The notes beneath the pieces are model-generated. The model was not told the origin of the DNA. It saw only the letters and a list, made by a program, of their open reading frames with translations, and did not search any database. Made by a program: the position numbers and the translations under genes. A stretch of DNA of 19,557 bases from Bacillus pseudomycoides DSM 12442 (GTDB lineage Bacteria > Bacillota > Bacilli > Bacillales > Bacillaceae_G), in assembly GCF_000161455.1 (NCBI RefSeq), contig NZ_CM000745.1, forward strand, positions 5,252,555-5,272,111. Direction: 5' to 3'. Positions 1 to 6,391 of this stretch are shown here, piece by piece (position 1 is the stretch's first letter; the number at the start of each line of letters is the position of its first letter).

Positions 1-120
1 TACTCCACTCTCTGAAAATGAATTTTCTTCTATTCCAATCCATGAGGAGGCATTTTTTTCCTCTCCACTCTCTGAAAATGAATTTTCTTCTATTCCAATC
101 CATGAGGAGGCATTTTTTTC
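1..120. repeat. 60-bp tandem repeat, two copies seen
   Basis: Bases 3-60 and 63-120 are identical; only the first two bases of each unit differ (ta versus ct). The period of 60 keeps the reading frame of the minus-strand gene and adds 20 residues per unit. More copies may lie left of the window. Identity at the DNA level, including synonymous positions, points to a recent duplication or ongoing slippage. Confidence 0.95.
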
Positions 121-216
121 CATCTTCAGCTCAGTGCTTATTTTATGCTTAGAAAAAATTTTATCTATTGGTTTATTACCGATCGGTTTATTAGCGATCC
201 ACGGTTTATTCATCAT
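1..216 (-). CDS. Repeat-containing protein of unknown function, N-terminal part only
   Basis: The minus strand is open for 72 codons from an ATG at 216 to the left edge, so the gene continues outside the window. An AGGAAG ribosome binding site lies six bases upstream of this ATG; a second ATG follows immediately (213) and could also be used. The protein begins MMNKPWIANKPIGNKPIDKI, with a short PWIANKPIGNKPIDK pseudo-repeat, and from about residue 33 consists of a 20-residue unit, EKNASSWIGIEENSFSESGE, present once in full and again up to its last residue, where the sequence departs at the window edge. The unit is acidic and rich in serine and asparagine, and has no membrane segment or signal peptide. 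I do not recognise the family. A surface or spore-associated low-complexity protein is possible but is only a guess. The translation is convincing because the repeat period is a multiple of three and start signals are present. Confidence 0.6.
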   Translation of the reverse strand, partial: MMNKPWIANKPIGNKPIDKIFSKHKISTELKMEKNASSWIGIEENSFSESGEEKNASSWIGIEENSFSESGV

Positions 217-313
217 CAATCACTTCCTAACTGATGAATTGAAACGTTAAAACTATATGTCTATCATTTTTCATAGAATATCCTAACTTCTATCCTCCTG
301 CTTTTACCACGAA

Positions 314-353
314 TTGACAAAATTATTCAAATTATGTAACATAATTTTGTCAA
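314..353. promoter_or_regulatory. Nested palindrome over a promoter-like sequence
   Basis: Perfect 13-base arms TTGACAAAATTAT (314-326) and ATAATTTTGTCAA (341-353) flank a 14-base centre. A second overlapping palindrome, AAATTATG-TAA-CATAATTT, occupies 329-347. On the plus strand a consensus -35 TTGACA (314-319) is followed, after 17 bases, by TAACAT (337-342), four of six matches to a -10. The second palindrome covers that -10, as expected for a regulator-binding site. The outer symmetry also puts a TTGACA on the minus strand (353-348). Which gene it drives is uncertain: the channel gene starts 290 bases downstream, the repeat gene about 100 bases away on the other strand. Confidence 0.55.
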
Positions 354-568
354 CATGATATGCAATGTATATACTTTTTATTCATATTTCATTGTTGATG
401 AAAAATTCTACAGAACAACTTTAAGTAATTTTTACTTTTAATTACCAAGATGAGTAGCATTTTTGGTGTTTTTTGTTTTCATTCTGAAAAAATCTCATCT
501 TCATGTTCTGAGAAAAGAAAACGCTTAATCGAGGGACCTTACTCGTTCCCCCGAATTTATCAATTTAA

Positions 569-599
569 CCATTAATAAGGCAGAAAAACTCATTAATGG
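569..599 (+). other. Leader hairpin upstream of the channel gene
   Basis: Eight-base arms CCATTAAT (569-576) and ATTAATGG (592-599) enclose a 15-base loop, 37 bases before the channel start codon. No U-run follows, so it is not an intrinsic terminator. It could be an mRNA-stability stem or an operator. Confidence 0.4.
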
Positions 600-636
600 A
601 AATAGAGTCATTTATCAAAATATGGAGGGGTTATTC

Positions 637-1452
637 ATGTCTGTCTATGCACCACAAGAAATTACTGAATTGGCCGCAAGTTCAGGTCAAAAAAAGGCAC
701 TTTTGCCGCTACTACCTATGTTAATTTTAGGTTTTTTTGGCGGGGCTTTCATAGCACTAGGTTATTTACTCGATATTCACGTCATTGGAACAATGCCAAA
801 ATCTTGGGGATCCTTTACTAGTTTTCTAGGAGCTGCTGTTTTCCCTATTGGCTTAATTCTAGTTATTCTTGCCGGTGGCGAACTAGTGACCGGTAATATG
901 ATGACCGTACCAATCGCTTGGTTTTCAAAAAAAATCTCTTTCTTTAAAGTATTAAAGAACTTAACAATTGTTACGATTAGCAATTTTATTGGCGCTGTAT
1001 TTGTGGCCTATTTTTTCGGCCACATCGTCGGATTAACAGAAGGGCAATTTTTAGCCAAAACTGTATCTATCGCTCAAGCAAAACTACATGACACACCCAT
1101 ACAAGCATTTGTCTCTGCTATTGGATGTAACTGGCTTGTTTGCTTAGCAGTTTGGCTCAGTATGGGTAGCAAAGAATTCACTGGAAAAGTAATTGGCATT
1201 TGGTTCCCAGTTATGACCTTTGTTGCAATTGGCTTTCAACACGTTGTTGCCAATATGTTTGTTATTCCAGCCGCCATCTTTGCAGGGCATCTAACTTGGA
1301 TGGAATACTTACCAAATTTCATTGTTGTCTTCTTTGGAAACTTAGTCGGCGGTATGCTATTTGTAGCGCTCCCTTACTTCTTGGCTTATAACAAACGAGA
1401 GCAGTCTAATAGCAAAACAACGGAATTAAAGAAAGAATCTATAACTGCTTAA
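637..1452 (+). CDS. Formate/nitrite transporter (FNT) family channel
   Basis: The 271-residue protein belongs to the FocA/NirC family of pentameric membrane channels for formate, nitrite or related monovalent anions. Both family signatures are visible: GGELVTGNM at residues 80-88 and CNWLVCLA at 164-171. A histidine in GFQHVVAN (H202) matches the gating/proton-relay histidine of FocA (H209). Hydrophobic stretches fit the six-helix fold, and the C-terminal tail (about 252-271) is charged and cytoplasmic. I place the start at 637 because GGAGGGG lies six bases before it; an in-frame ATG at 622 would put that ribosome binding site inside the gene. It appears monocistronic, with HU following behind its own promoter. 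No pfl or nitrite reductase genes are adjacent, so the substrate cannot be decided from context. Confidence 0.93.
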   Translation: MSVYAPQEITELAASSGQKKALLPLLPMLILGFFGGAFIALGYLLDIHVIGTMPKSWGSFTSFLGAAVFPIGLILVILAGGELVTGNMMTVPIAWFSKKISFFKVLKNLTIVTISNFIGAVFVAYFFGHIVGLTEGQFLAKTVSIAQAKLHDTPIQAFVSAIGCNWLVCLAVWLSMGSKEFTGKVIGIWFPVMTFVAIGFQHVVANMFVIPAAIFAGHLTWMEYLPNFIVVFFGNLVGGMLFVALPYFLAYNKREQSNSKTTELKKESITA

Positions 1453-1485
1453 CAAAAAGAATTTAAGAGAAAACCTATAGTACAC

Positions 1486-1514
1486 TTGTTCTCTTCTCTT
1501 TTATACGTTATAAT
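1486..1514 (+). promoter_or_regulatory. Sigma-A type promoter of hup
   Basis: TTGTTC (1486-1491) is separated by 17 bases from a perfect TATAAT (1509-1514), 39 bases before the HU start codon. The weak inverted repeat AAGAGAA/TTCTCTT (1465-1471 and 1489-1495) overlaps it and may act as a poor terminator for the preceding gene. Confidence 0.6.
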
Positions 1515-1553
1515 AACAACTTAAATAGCATTATTTACATATGAGGTGAAGAT

Positions 1554-1826
1554 ATGAATAAAACAGAATTAATTAAAAATGTAGCACAAACAGCTGAAAT
1601 TTCTCAAAAAGAAGCTACTGTAGTTGTACAATCTGTAGTAGAATCAATCACAAATACTTTAGCAGCTGGTGAAAAAGTACAACTTATCGGATTCGGTACA
1701 TTTGAAGTTCGTGAAAGAGCTGCTCGTACAGGCCGTAACCCACAAACAGGTGAAGAAATGCAAATCGCAGCTTCAAAAGTACCTGCATTTAAAGCTGGTA
1801 AAGAACTAAAAGAAGCAGTAAAATAA
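1554..1826 (+). CDS. hup: DNA-binding protein HU
   Basis: This is a 90-residue HU/IHF-family protein, the usual length for bacillary HU (B. subtilis Hbs, HBsu). It is a homodimeric nucleoid protein that bends DNA without sequence specificity. Residues 1-45 form the helical dimerisation body. The family signature GFGTFEVRERAARTGRNPQTG lies around residues 46-66, including the intercalating proline P63 at the tip of the beta arm (RNPQTG). AGGTGA lies seven bases before the ATG. A strong terminator follows directly. Synonymous choices look like those of a highly expressed gene (for example frequent GTA, GCA and CGT). B. cereus-group genomes carry more than one HU gene; I cannot say which paralogue this is. 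Confidence 0.96.
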   Translation: MNKTELIKNVAQTAEISQKEATVVVQSVVESITNTLAAGEKVQLIGFGTFEVRERAARTGRNPQTGEEMQIAASKVPAFKAGKELKEAVK

Positions 1827-1827
1827 T

Positions 1828-1865
1828 AAAAAATAGCCTTCTCGCTTATGAGAAGGCTATTTTTT
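1828..1865. terminator. Bidirectional intrinsic terminator between hup and the minus-strand ORF
   Basis: Sixteen-base perfect arms AAAAAATAGCCTTCTC (1828-1843) and GAGAAGGCTATTTTTT (1850-1865) flank a six-base loop. The A-run and T-run make it functional on both strands, ending hup and the convergent minus-strand unit. Confidence 0.93.
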
Positions 1866-1877
1866 ATGTTTAAAATG

Positions 1878-2159
1878 TTATATTCTTCGTTTATGCTCTC
1901 TAATTAATGAAATTAACTCCATCATAAAAAGACTCGTCAAACTTATAATCCTAATTGGATAATTAATAAAAGCCCTTCCTACCCCTTCATGTGAGCTAAA
2001 TAACATTGGAACTACCCATGGATAAACAACATTTCCAGGTACATTTACTAAAATTAAATTTAGAAATAACACTGTGCATAAAAGTATCAACACAGATAAA
2101 AAACTTTTCCATGAAAAAATAAAAAACAAGCTAGATCCAATACTAGCTTGTTCTATCAC
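1878..2159 (-). CDS. Small membrane protein ORF of unknown function after csoR
   Basis: The ORF encodes up to 93 residues with two hydrophobic stretches (about 18-40 and 65-83) and a basic C-terminal tail (REHKRRI). It starts with GTG at 2159, whose last bases overlap the csoR stop codon (GTGA), which suggests translational coupling. There is no good ribosome binding site for this GTG. An internal TTG at codon 11 (2129) is an alternative, preceded only by a weak GGA. No internal ATG would leave both hydrophobic segments. Codons 3-12 coincide with an apparent intrinsic terminator for csoR, so translation would need readthrough or a different start. I do not recognise a family. It may be a real small membrane protein or a non-translated open frame. 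Confidence 0.45.
   Translation of the reverse strand: MIEQASIGSSLFFIFSWKSFLSVLILLCTVLFLNLILVNVPGNVVYPWVVPMLFSSHEGVGRAFINYPIRIISLTSLFMMELISLIREHKRRI
2125..2152 (-). terminator. Intrinsic terminator of csoR
   Basis: Ten-base perfect arms AACAAGCTAG (2125-2134) and CTAGCTTGTT (2143-2152) have an eight-base loop. Read on the minus strand, the stem is followed by a run of T (TTGTTTTTTATTTTTT). It begins only four bases after the csoR stop codon. Confidence 0.85.
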
Positions 2160-2461
2160 GCTTTTGAGAATCGTTCAAACACTTTCATTAATTCTCCAAT
2201 TGCTTCGTCTCCATTACCATCTTTAATAGCATTAGAAACACAATGATTTGTATGATTTTTAAGTATCCCCATACCAACCTTCTTCATTGCAGCATTAATA
2301 GCTGAAATCTGCACTAAAATATCAACACAATAGCGATCATTTTCAATCATATTCTGGATACCACGTACTTGCCCTTCAATTCTCTTTAACCTATTCATGA
2401 TTTGTTCTTTTTCTTTATCCGATCTATGGGTAGTAACCTCTGTTTTTTCATTATAATCCAT
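2156..2461 (-). CDS. csoR: CsoR-family copper-sensing transcriptional repressor
   Basis: The 101-residue protein is an all-helical CsoR/RcnR/FrmR-family repressor, which releases operator DNA on binding Cu(I). The Cu(I) ligand set C45, H70 and C74 is present (RYCVDIL and NHTNHC), at the same numbering as B. subtilis CsoR, so a copper sensor is much more likely than a nickel (RcnR) or formaldehyde (FrmR) sensor. The stretch NRLKRIEGQVRGIQNM at residues 23-38 is the basic DNA-contact helix typical of the family. AAGGTG precedes the ATG. Unlike in B. subtilis, no copZ or copA gene lies beside it in this window; the next gene downstream is a small membrane ORF. Regulation of itself and distant targets is possible; see the upstream G/C tracts. 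Confidence 0.9.
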   Translation of the reverse strand: MDYNEKTEVTTHRSDKEKEQIMNRLKRIEGQVRGIQNMIENDRYCVDILVQISAINAAMKKVGMGILKNHTNHCVSNAIKDGNGDEAIGELMKVFERFSKA

Positions 2462-2483
2462 TTTATCACCTTCTTAAAGTTTA

Positions 2484-2519
2484 TCCCCATCCATAGGGAA
2501 CAATGCCCCCATGAGTATA
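2484..2519. promoter_or_regulatory. Candidate CsoR operator and csoR promoter zone
   Basis: In otherwise A/T-rich DNA, 23 bases upstream of csoR, there are alternating C and G tracts: ATCCCC, AGGGA, GCCCCC, then GTATAC. CsoR-type operators are G/C-tract pseudo-palindromes flanked by TA. TATACT (2519-2514) or TATAAT (2528-2523) on the minus strand could be the -10. A second imperfect palindrome, TATGGTGATACCCTATA, lies at 2543-2559. The match is by appearance only. Confidence 0.35.
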
Positions 2520-2668
2520 CCAATTATAGCATTAAACTTACATATGGTGATACCCTATATAAGAATCAAATAACAACCTATATCCTCTATTTATTCGTTA
2601 CTTATAGGACAAAACTCAACTACGAAAGCAATTCCCACACAAATTCACTTCTACTAAAAAAACAACGA

Positions 2669-3490
2669 TTAGAATAAATTGCTTACAAAGCGCAGTGCCT
2701 TACTTAAAACAGTTGGCACTACTGATGCATGATTCTCTCCCTCAGCTTCATAAAATGCAAATCGAAACTTATTATGTTGCAAGTTCATTAAACGCTCAGA
2801 TAATGCATTTGCATCTTGAACCATATGATCTCTTTCTAATGCTCCCACTGTCAGAAAGACTCCGACTTCAGAACTCGCTCTACTCAGTTCATTTATAAAC
2901 GTTGCTTCCTTTTCAAGAACAGACTTATTATTCCACCAAATCGATGGGCTACTGATGAAATAATTTTGAAAGGCGTTTGTATTTGTAAACAATACATGTA
3001 AAGCGAATAATCCACCAAGCGAATGTCCAAATATTGTTTGTTTTTCTTTATCAATCTCAAAATTCTTTTCAATTTGCAGCTTCAATTCATCTTGAATAAA
3101 TGCTAAAAACTCACTTGCTCCTCCTGACTTAGGCCATGGTTTCCCATCAGGTTTCGGCGGTGCATCCACCGAAGGCGAAGAAGGGGTAAAATCGTAGCAC
3201 CTTTCAGAAGCCGCAAAAACTCCTTCGATTGGATAACCAACACCAACAATAATTGATGGCGCAACCCCTGTTTTTTCTACTCTTACCGATTGAATGTTCA
3301 TAGCTTCTTGAAACGTTTGAAAAAATGCATTTCCATCTAATACATAAATCACGGGATATCCAGAGTCTGGAGCAGGTTGCTTTGGCTTCGAAATATAAAT
3401 TTGATACTCACGATTCCCTAGTCTCGAATACATCTTCCATTGCTCTATATTCGAAATAGTAACATCCGTTTTTTCAATACTAGTATTCAT
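2669..3490 (-). CDS. besA: Ferric-siderophore trilactone esterase (BesA/YbbA-like alpha/beta hydrolase)
   Basis: This 273-residue cytoplasmic esterase is of the Fes/IroE/BesA type (Pfam putative esterase). The nucleophile elbow GHSLGG gives catalytic S157; the histidine in GENHASVV (H254) fits the catalytic His. FISSPSIWWNN near 178-188 is also typical of the family. BesA in B. subtilis hydrolyses the trilactone of ferric bacillibactin so that iron can be released. It is the last gene of an iron-uptake operon, 25 bases after the ATPase stop, as ybbA follows feuABC in B. subtilis. I chose the ATG at 3490, preceded by GGAGGGGAG at six bases, over the ATG at 3514 that would place this site inside the gene. 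There is no signal peptide. Substrate assignment to bacillibactin is inferred from context and family; a paralogous ester siderophore is possible. Confidence 0.85.
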   Translation of the reverse strand: MNTSIEKTDVTISNIEQWKMYSRLGNREYQIYISKPKQPAPDSGYPVIYVLDGNAFFQTFQEAMNIQSVRVEKTGVAPSIIVGVGYPIEGVFAASERCYDFTPSSPSVDAPPKPDGKPWPKSGGASEFLAFIQDELKLQIEKNFEIDKEKQTIFGHSLGGLFALHVLFTNTNAFQNYFISSPSIWWNNKSVLEKEATFINELSRASSEVGVFLTVGALERDHMVQDANALSERLMNLQHNKFRFAFYEAEGENHASVVPTVLSKALRFVSNLF

Positions 3491-3515
3491 GTAATTCTCC
3501 CCTCCTTTTATCATT

Positions 3516-4334
3516 TTAGCTAGTTACATATATTTCAGTATTTTCTTCTTGGAACACACTATCATAACCGAAACATACAGGAGCCCCATTATACGGGTCT
3601 ATCATGACGCGTGCATCAATATGAAATACATTTTTCAGCACTTCATTCGTAATAATTTCTATTGGGTTTCCTATTGTAACAATTTGCCCCTCCTTCATTG
3701 CAATAATTTCATCAGAAAATCTTGCTGCATGATTAATATCATGCAGTACCATAACTACCGTACAATTATGCTCCCTATTTAATCGTTCAACAATTTGCAA
3801 TACTTCTAATTGATGAGACATATCAAGATATGTAGTCGGTTCATCTAATAATAGAACTTCCGTTTCTTGTGCTAATGCCATCGCTAACCATACTTTTTGT
3901 CTTTGTCCACCGGATAAATTTGCAATTTGGCGTTTGCGAAAAGCAGTCGTTTTTGTAATATCCATCGCCCATTCAATAATTTCTTTATCTTTAGATGATA
4001 ATTTATTTACATTGTTTCGATGTGGATAGCGTCCATAAGAAATCAATTCTTCTACCTTAAGCTCTCCCGGAGCAATTGGGTTTTGCGGAAGTAATGCTAG
4101 CTGCTTCGCAATTTGTTTTGTAGGAATTGTATGTAAATCTTGTCCTTGTAAATATACCTTACCACTTTTTTGTTTTAAAATTCGGCCCATTGTTTTTAAC
4201 AATGTAGATTTCCCGCATCCATTTGGTCCAATAATTGTCGTTACTTTTCCTTCTTGTATTTCTACATTTAAATCACGAAACACCGTAAATTTTTCATAAC
4301 TCGTTTCTAAATTCTCAGCGCTTAGAACCTTCAC
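3516..4334 (-). CDS. fpuD: Ferric-siderophore ABC transporter ATPase (FepC/YusV type)
   Basis: The 272-residue protein has all nucleotide-binding motifs: Walker A GPNGCGKST (36-44), Q-loop Q84 (LLPQN), signature LSGGQ (140-144), Walker B LLLDEP (161-166) and H-loop H198. It energises import through the two FecCD permeases encoded upstream. It starts with GTG, nine bases after AGGAG, 15 bases after the preceding permease stop. B. subtilis feuABC lacks an ATPase gene and borrows YusV; here the ATPase is in the operon. From memory, the B. anthracis ATPase FpuD, one of several serving petrobactin uptake, is encoded in a locus of this layout; that name is a recollection I could not check, and it would mean the ATPase is shared among transporters. 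Family assignment is near certain, the symbol is not. Confidence 0.9.
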   Translation of the reverse strand: MKVLSAENLETSYEKFTVFRDLNVEIQEGKVTTIIGPNGCGKSTLLKTMGRILKQKSGKVYLQGQDLHTIPTKQIAKQLALLPQNPIAPGELKVEELISYGRYPHRNNVNKLSSKDKEIIEWAMDITKTTAFRKRQIANLSGGQRQKVWLAMALAQETEVLLLDEPTTYLDMSHQLEVLQIVERLNREHNCTVVMVLHDINHAARFSDEIIAMKEGQIVTIGNPIEIITNEVLKNVFHIDARVMIDPYNGAPVCFGYDSVFQEENTEIYVTS

Positions 4335-4349
4335 TTTCTATCACTCCTC

Positions 4350-5372
4350 TTACGCCTTTGCTTTGTATAACAAATATAGGAAATATGGTACACCAACAAT
4401 CGAAATTACAATCCCAACTGGTAATTCAGCTGGTACAAAAACAGTTTTTGCAATAAAGTCCGAAGCAATCACGAGTAACATTCCAATTGCACCGCATACA
4501 GGAATTACATGATTATGATGAATGCCGACCAGACGTTTCGCAATATGTGGTGCCATTAGACCAATAAATCCGATGCTCCCTGAAATAGAAACACATGCAC
4601 TCACTAACCCAATACTACTTAATAATAAAATCGACTTTTCTCTTTCTACTGAAACTCCTAAACTTGTTATACTCGTCTCTTCCAATTGAAATAAGTCAAG
4701 TAAATACGCTTTTCTTTTGATAATTGGAATTAAGATAATGAGCCATGGCAACATAGCAATAATATACTTCCAGTTTGCATTATATATACTTCCCGAAACC
4801 CACACAGCTGCCATTTCAAAGTCAGTTGCTTTCATCTTCAATGATAAATACATAGAAAATGCTCCGAAGCCTGAACCTATCGCAATCCCCGTTAACAAAA
4901 GACGCTGTGAATCTAATTTTCCATTTCGCCAAGAAAACATATAAATTAATATAGCAGCACCTAGCCCGCCCACTAGACCAAACAACGGCATCATCATAAT
5001 AGAAATCCAATCTGTGCTTTTCATTTGTCCTTGGAAGAAAAACATAAAGATCACAATTGCAGTACCCGCTCCCGCATTAATCCCTAAAATGCCAGGATCA
5101 GCTAAACCATTTCTTGTAACCCCTTGAATAACAGCACCTGCAATCCCAAGACCTAATCCTACTAATCCTGCGATTACGATTCTCGGAAGCCTGAAATCAA
5201 ATATAACTAAATCATGTTCAGGTACAGGATCAATTCGAAATAGCGTTCGAAATACATCTGTAATCGTAATATCAAACGTACCATTCGTTAAACTAATATA
5301 AATTGCACTCAAAATTAAAAGTATGATAATACTCATTGTCATTACATAACGCGACAGTGCATCTCTAAGCAT
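4350..5372 (-). CDS. feuC: FecCD-family iron-siderophore permease (FeuC-like)
   Basis: The 340-residue integral membrane protein has the length and hydrophobic pattern (about ten helices) of BtuC/FecD-type permeases. The conserved segment GAVIQGVTRNGLADPGILG is at about residues 83-101, and GSIGFIGLMAPHIAKRLVG, the coupling region that docks on the ATPase, is at about 265-283. It forms a heterodimer with the product of the preceding gene. Its ATG overlaps the stop of the upstream permease by eight bases (ATGCTTAG), typical of translational coupling, and GAGGAGGGGAG precedes it. By order (lipoprotein, permease, permease) it corresponds to B. subtilis FeuC. The two permeases are similar in sequence, so the B/C names rest on gene order. 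Confidence 0.88.
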   Translation of the reverse strand: MLRDALSRYVMTMSIIILLILSAIYISLTNGTFDITITDVFRTLFRIDPVPEHDLVIFDFRLPRIVIAGLVGLGLGIAGAVIQGVTRNGLADPGILGINAGAGTAIVIFMFFFQGQMKSTDWISIMMMPLFGLVGGLGAAILIYMFSWRNGKLDSQRLLLTGIAIGSGFGAFSMYLSLKMKATDFEMAAVWVSGSIYNANWKYIIAMLPWLIILIPIIKRKAYLLDLFQLEETSITSLGVSVEREKSILLLSSIGLVSACVSISGSIGFIGLMAPHIAKRLVGIHHNHVIPVCGAIGMLLVIASDFIAKTVFVPAELPVGIVISIVGVPYFLYLLYKAKA

Positions 5373-6372
5373 GCTTCTCCCCTCCTCTTGTTCTAATTAA
5401 ATAAAGGAAGAAAGGAATTCCAATTAACGAGGTAACGACCCCTATTGGCGTTTCAAATGGATAATTTACAAATCTACTTAACACATCACATAAAGCTAGA
5501 AAAATACCACCAATTACACCGGCACAAGGTACAATCCATTTATAATCTACCCCGATTAAAAAGCGAGTAATATGAGGAATAATGAGTCCTACAAAACCAA
5601 TTTTCCCGACTAAAGCAACCGCAGTACCTGTTAAAAACACAACGGATAGAATTGCAGTAGCTTTTACAAGCTTTGTACGCTGTCCTAAATTAATAGAAAC
5701 CTCTTCTCCTAACGAAAGAATCGTAATAGATTTTGAAATTAGAAGGGATAAAATAATGCCAACTATACCGAAAGGAATTGTTAACTTAAGTACATTCGAA
5801 TCCACTTGATCTAATCTTATGTTATACCAAAAACTAATATTTTGCGAAACTTGAAAATAGGAAGCAATAGCTGCAGAAATACTACTTAAAAACGTCCCTA
5901 TAACAGTTCCTATAATCGCCAATCGAACTGGTGATAATCCATTCCGAAGCAGTGAACCAAAACCAAAAACAATTCCTGCCCCTAATGCCGAGCCAAGCAT
6001 AGAACATAAAATCATATTTACTGAAGACATTCCTGGAAGAAATACCATACACATCGTAATCACAAAAGCTGAGCCATCCGTCACACCCATAATAGAAGGG
6101 GATGCAAGATAGTTTCTTGTCATCCCCTGCATAAGTGCTCCTGATATGGCTAGAAAAGCTCCAACTAAAAGAGCTGCAACTACCCTTGGTAAACGAGAAG
6201 TAATAATAATATTATGATTTACATTTCCTGAATCAAAATGAAACAGTGCATTCCAAGCTGTTTCAAAATCGATATTTTTTGCCCCATATAAAATAGATAG
6301 CATAACTGTAAATAAAATAAATATGGGCGCTAAGCATAAAATTATCATTGGTACTGCATTTATTTTCCGCAT
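5365..6372 (-). CDS. feuB: FecCD-family iron-siderophore permease (FeuB-like)
   Basis: A 335-residue membrane protein of the FecCD family, partner of the next permease. The family segments GALMQGMTRNYLASPSIMG (near residues 80-98) and GKIGFVGLIIPHITRFLIG (near 261-279) are clear. The gene lies 20 bases after the lipoprotein stop and overlaps the next permease by eight bases. The frame can begin at TTG (6381), but that lies two bases after the AAGGTG ribosome binding site; ATG at 6372, eleven bases from it, is more likely. The choice changes only three residues. Order in the operon matches B. subtilis FeuB. Confidence 0.88.
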   Translation of the reverse strand: MRKINAVPMIILCLAPIFILFTVMLSILYGAKNIDFETAWNALFHFDSGNVNHNIIITSRLPRVVAALLVGAFLAISGALMQGMTRNYLASPSIMGVTDGSAFVITMCMVFLPGMSSVNMILCSMLGSALGAGIVFGFGSLLRNGLSPVRLAIIGTVIGTFLSSISAAIASYFQVSQNISFWYNIRLDQVDSNVLKLTIPFGIVGIILSLLISKSITILSLGEEVSINLGQRTKLVKATAILSVVFLTGTAVALVGKIGFVGLIIPHITRFLIGVDYKWIVPCAGVIGGIFLALCDVLSRFVNYPFETPIGVVTSLIGIPFFLYLIRTRGGEKHA

Positions 6373-6391
6373 ATCATTCAACGCACCTTAC

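Larger units (their letters stand above)
217..636. other. Long divergent intergenic region
   Basis: This 420-bp gap separates the minus-strand repeat gene from the plus-strand formate/nitrite channel. It holds the nested palindrome and promoter-like sequence at 314-353 and the leader hairpin at 569-599. A weak match to the CcpA catabolite-response consensus (core AAAACGCTTA) sits at 516-529 but three outer positions disagree. I see no further gene; all frames are closed within short distances. Confidence 0.6.

Noticed and set aside
516..529. CcpA catabolite-response-like sequence AGAAAACGCTTAAT
   Set aside because: The core fits but three outer consensus positions fail; such matches are frequent in this base composition.
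622..636. Upstream ATG for the FNT channel
   Set aside because: It would place the only ribosome binding site, GGAGGGG, inside the coding sequence.
2626..2684. Inverted repeat AAGCAATT/AATTGCTT after the esterase gene as an operon terminator
   Set aside because: The 43-base loop is too long and no T-run follows the stem on the minus strand.
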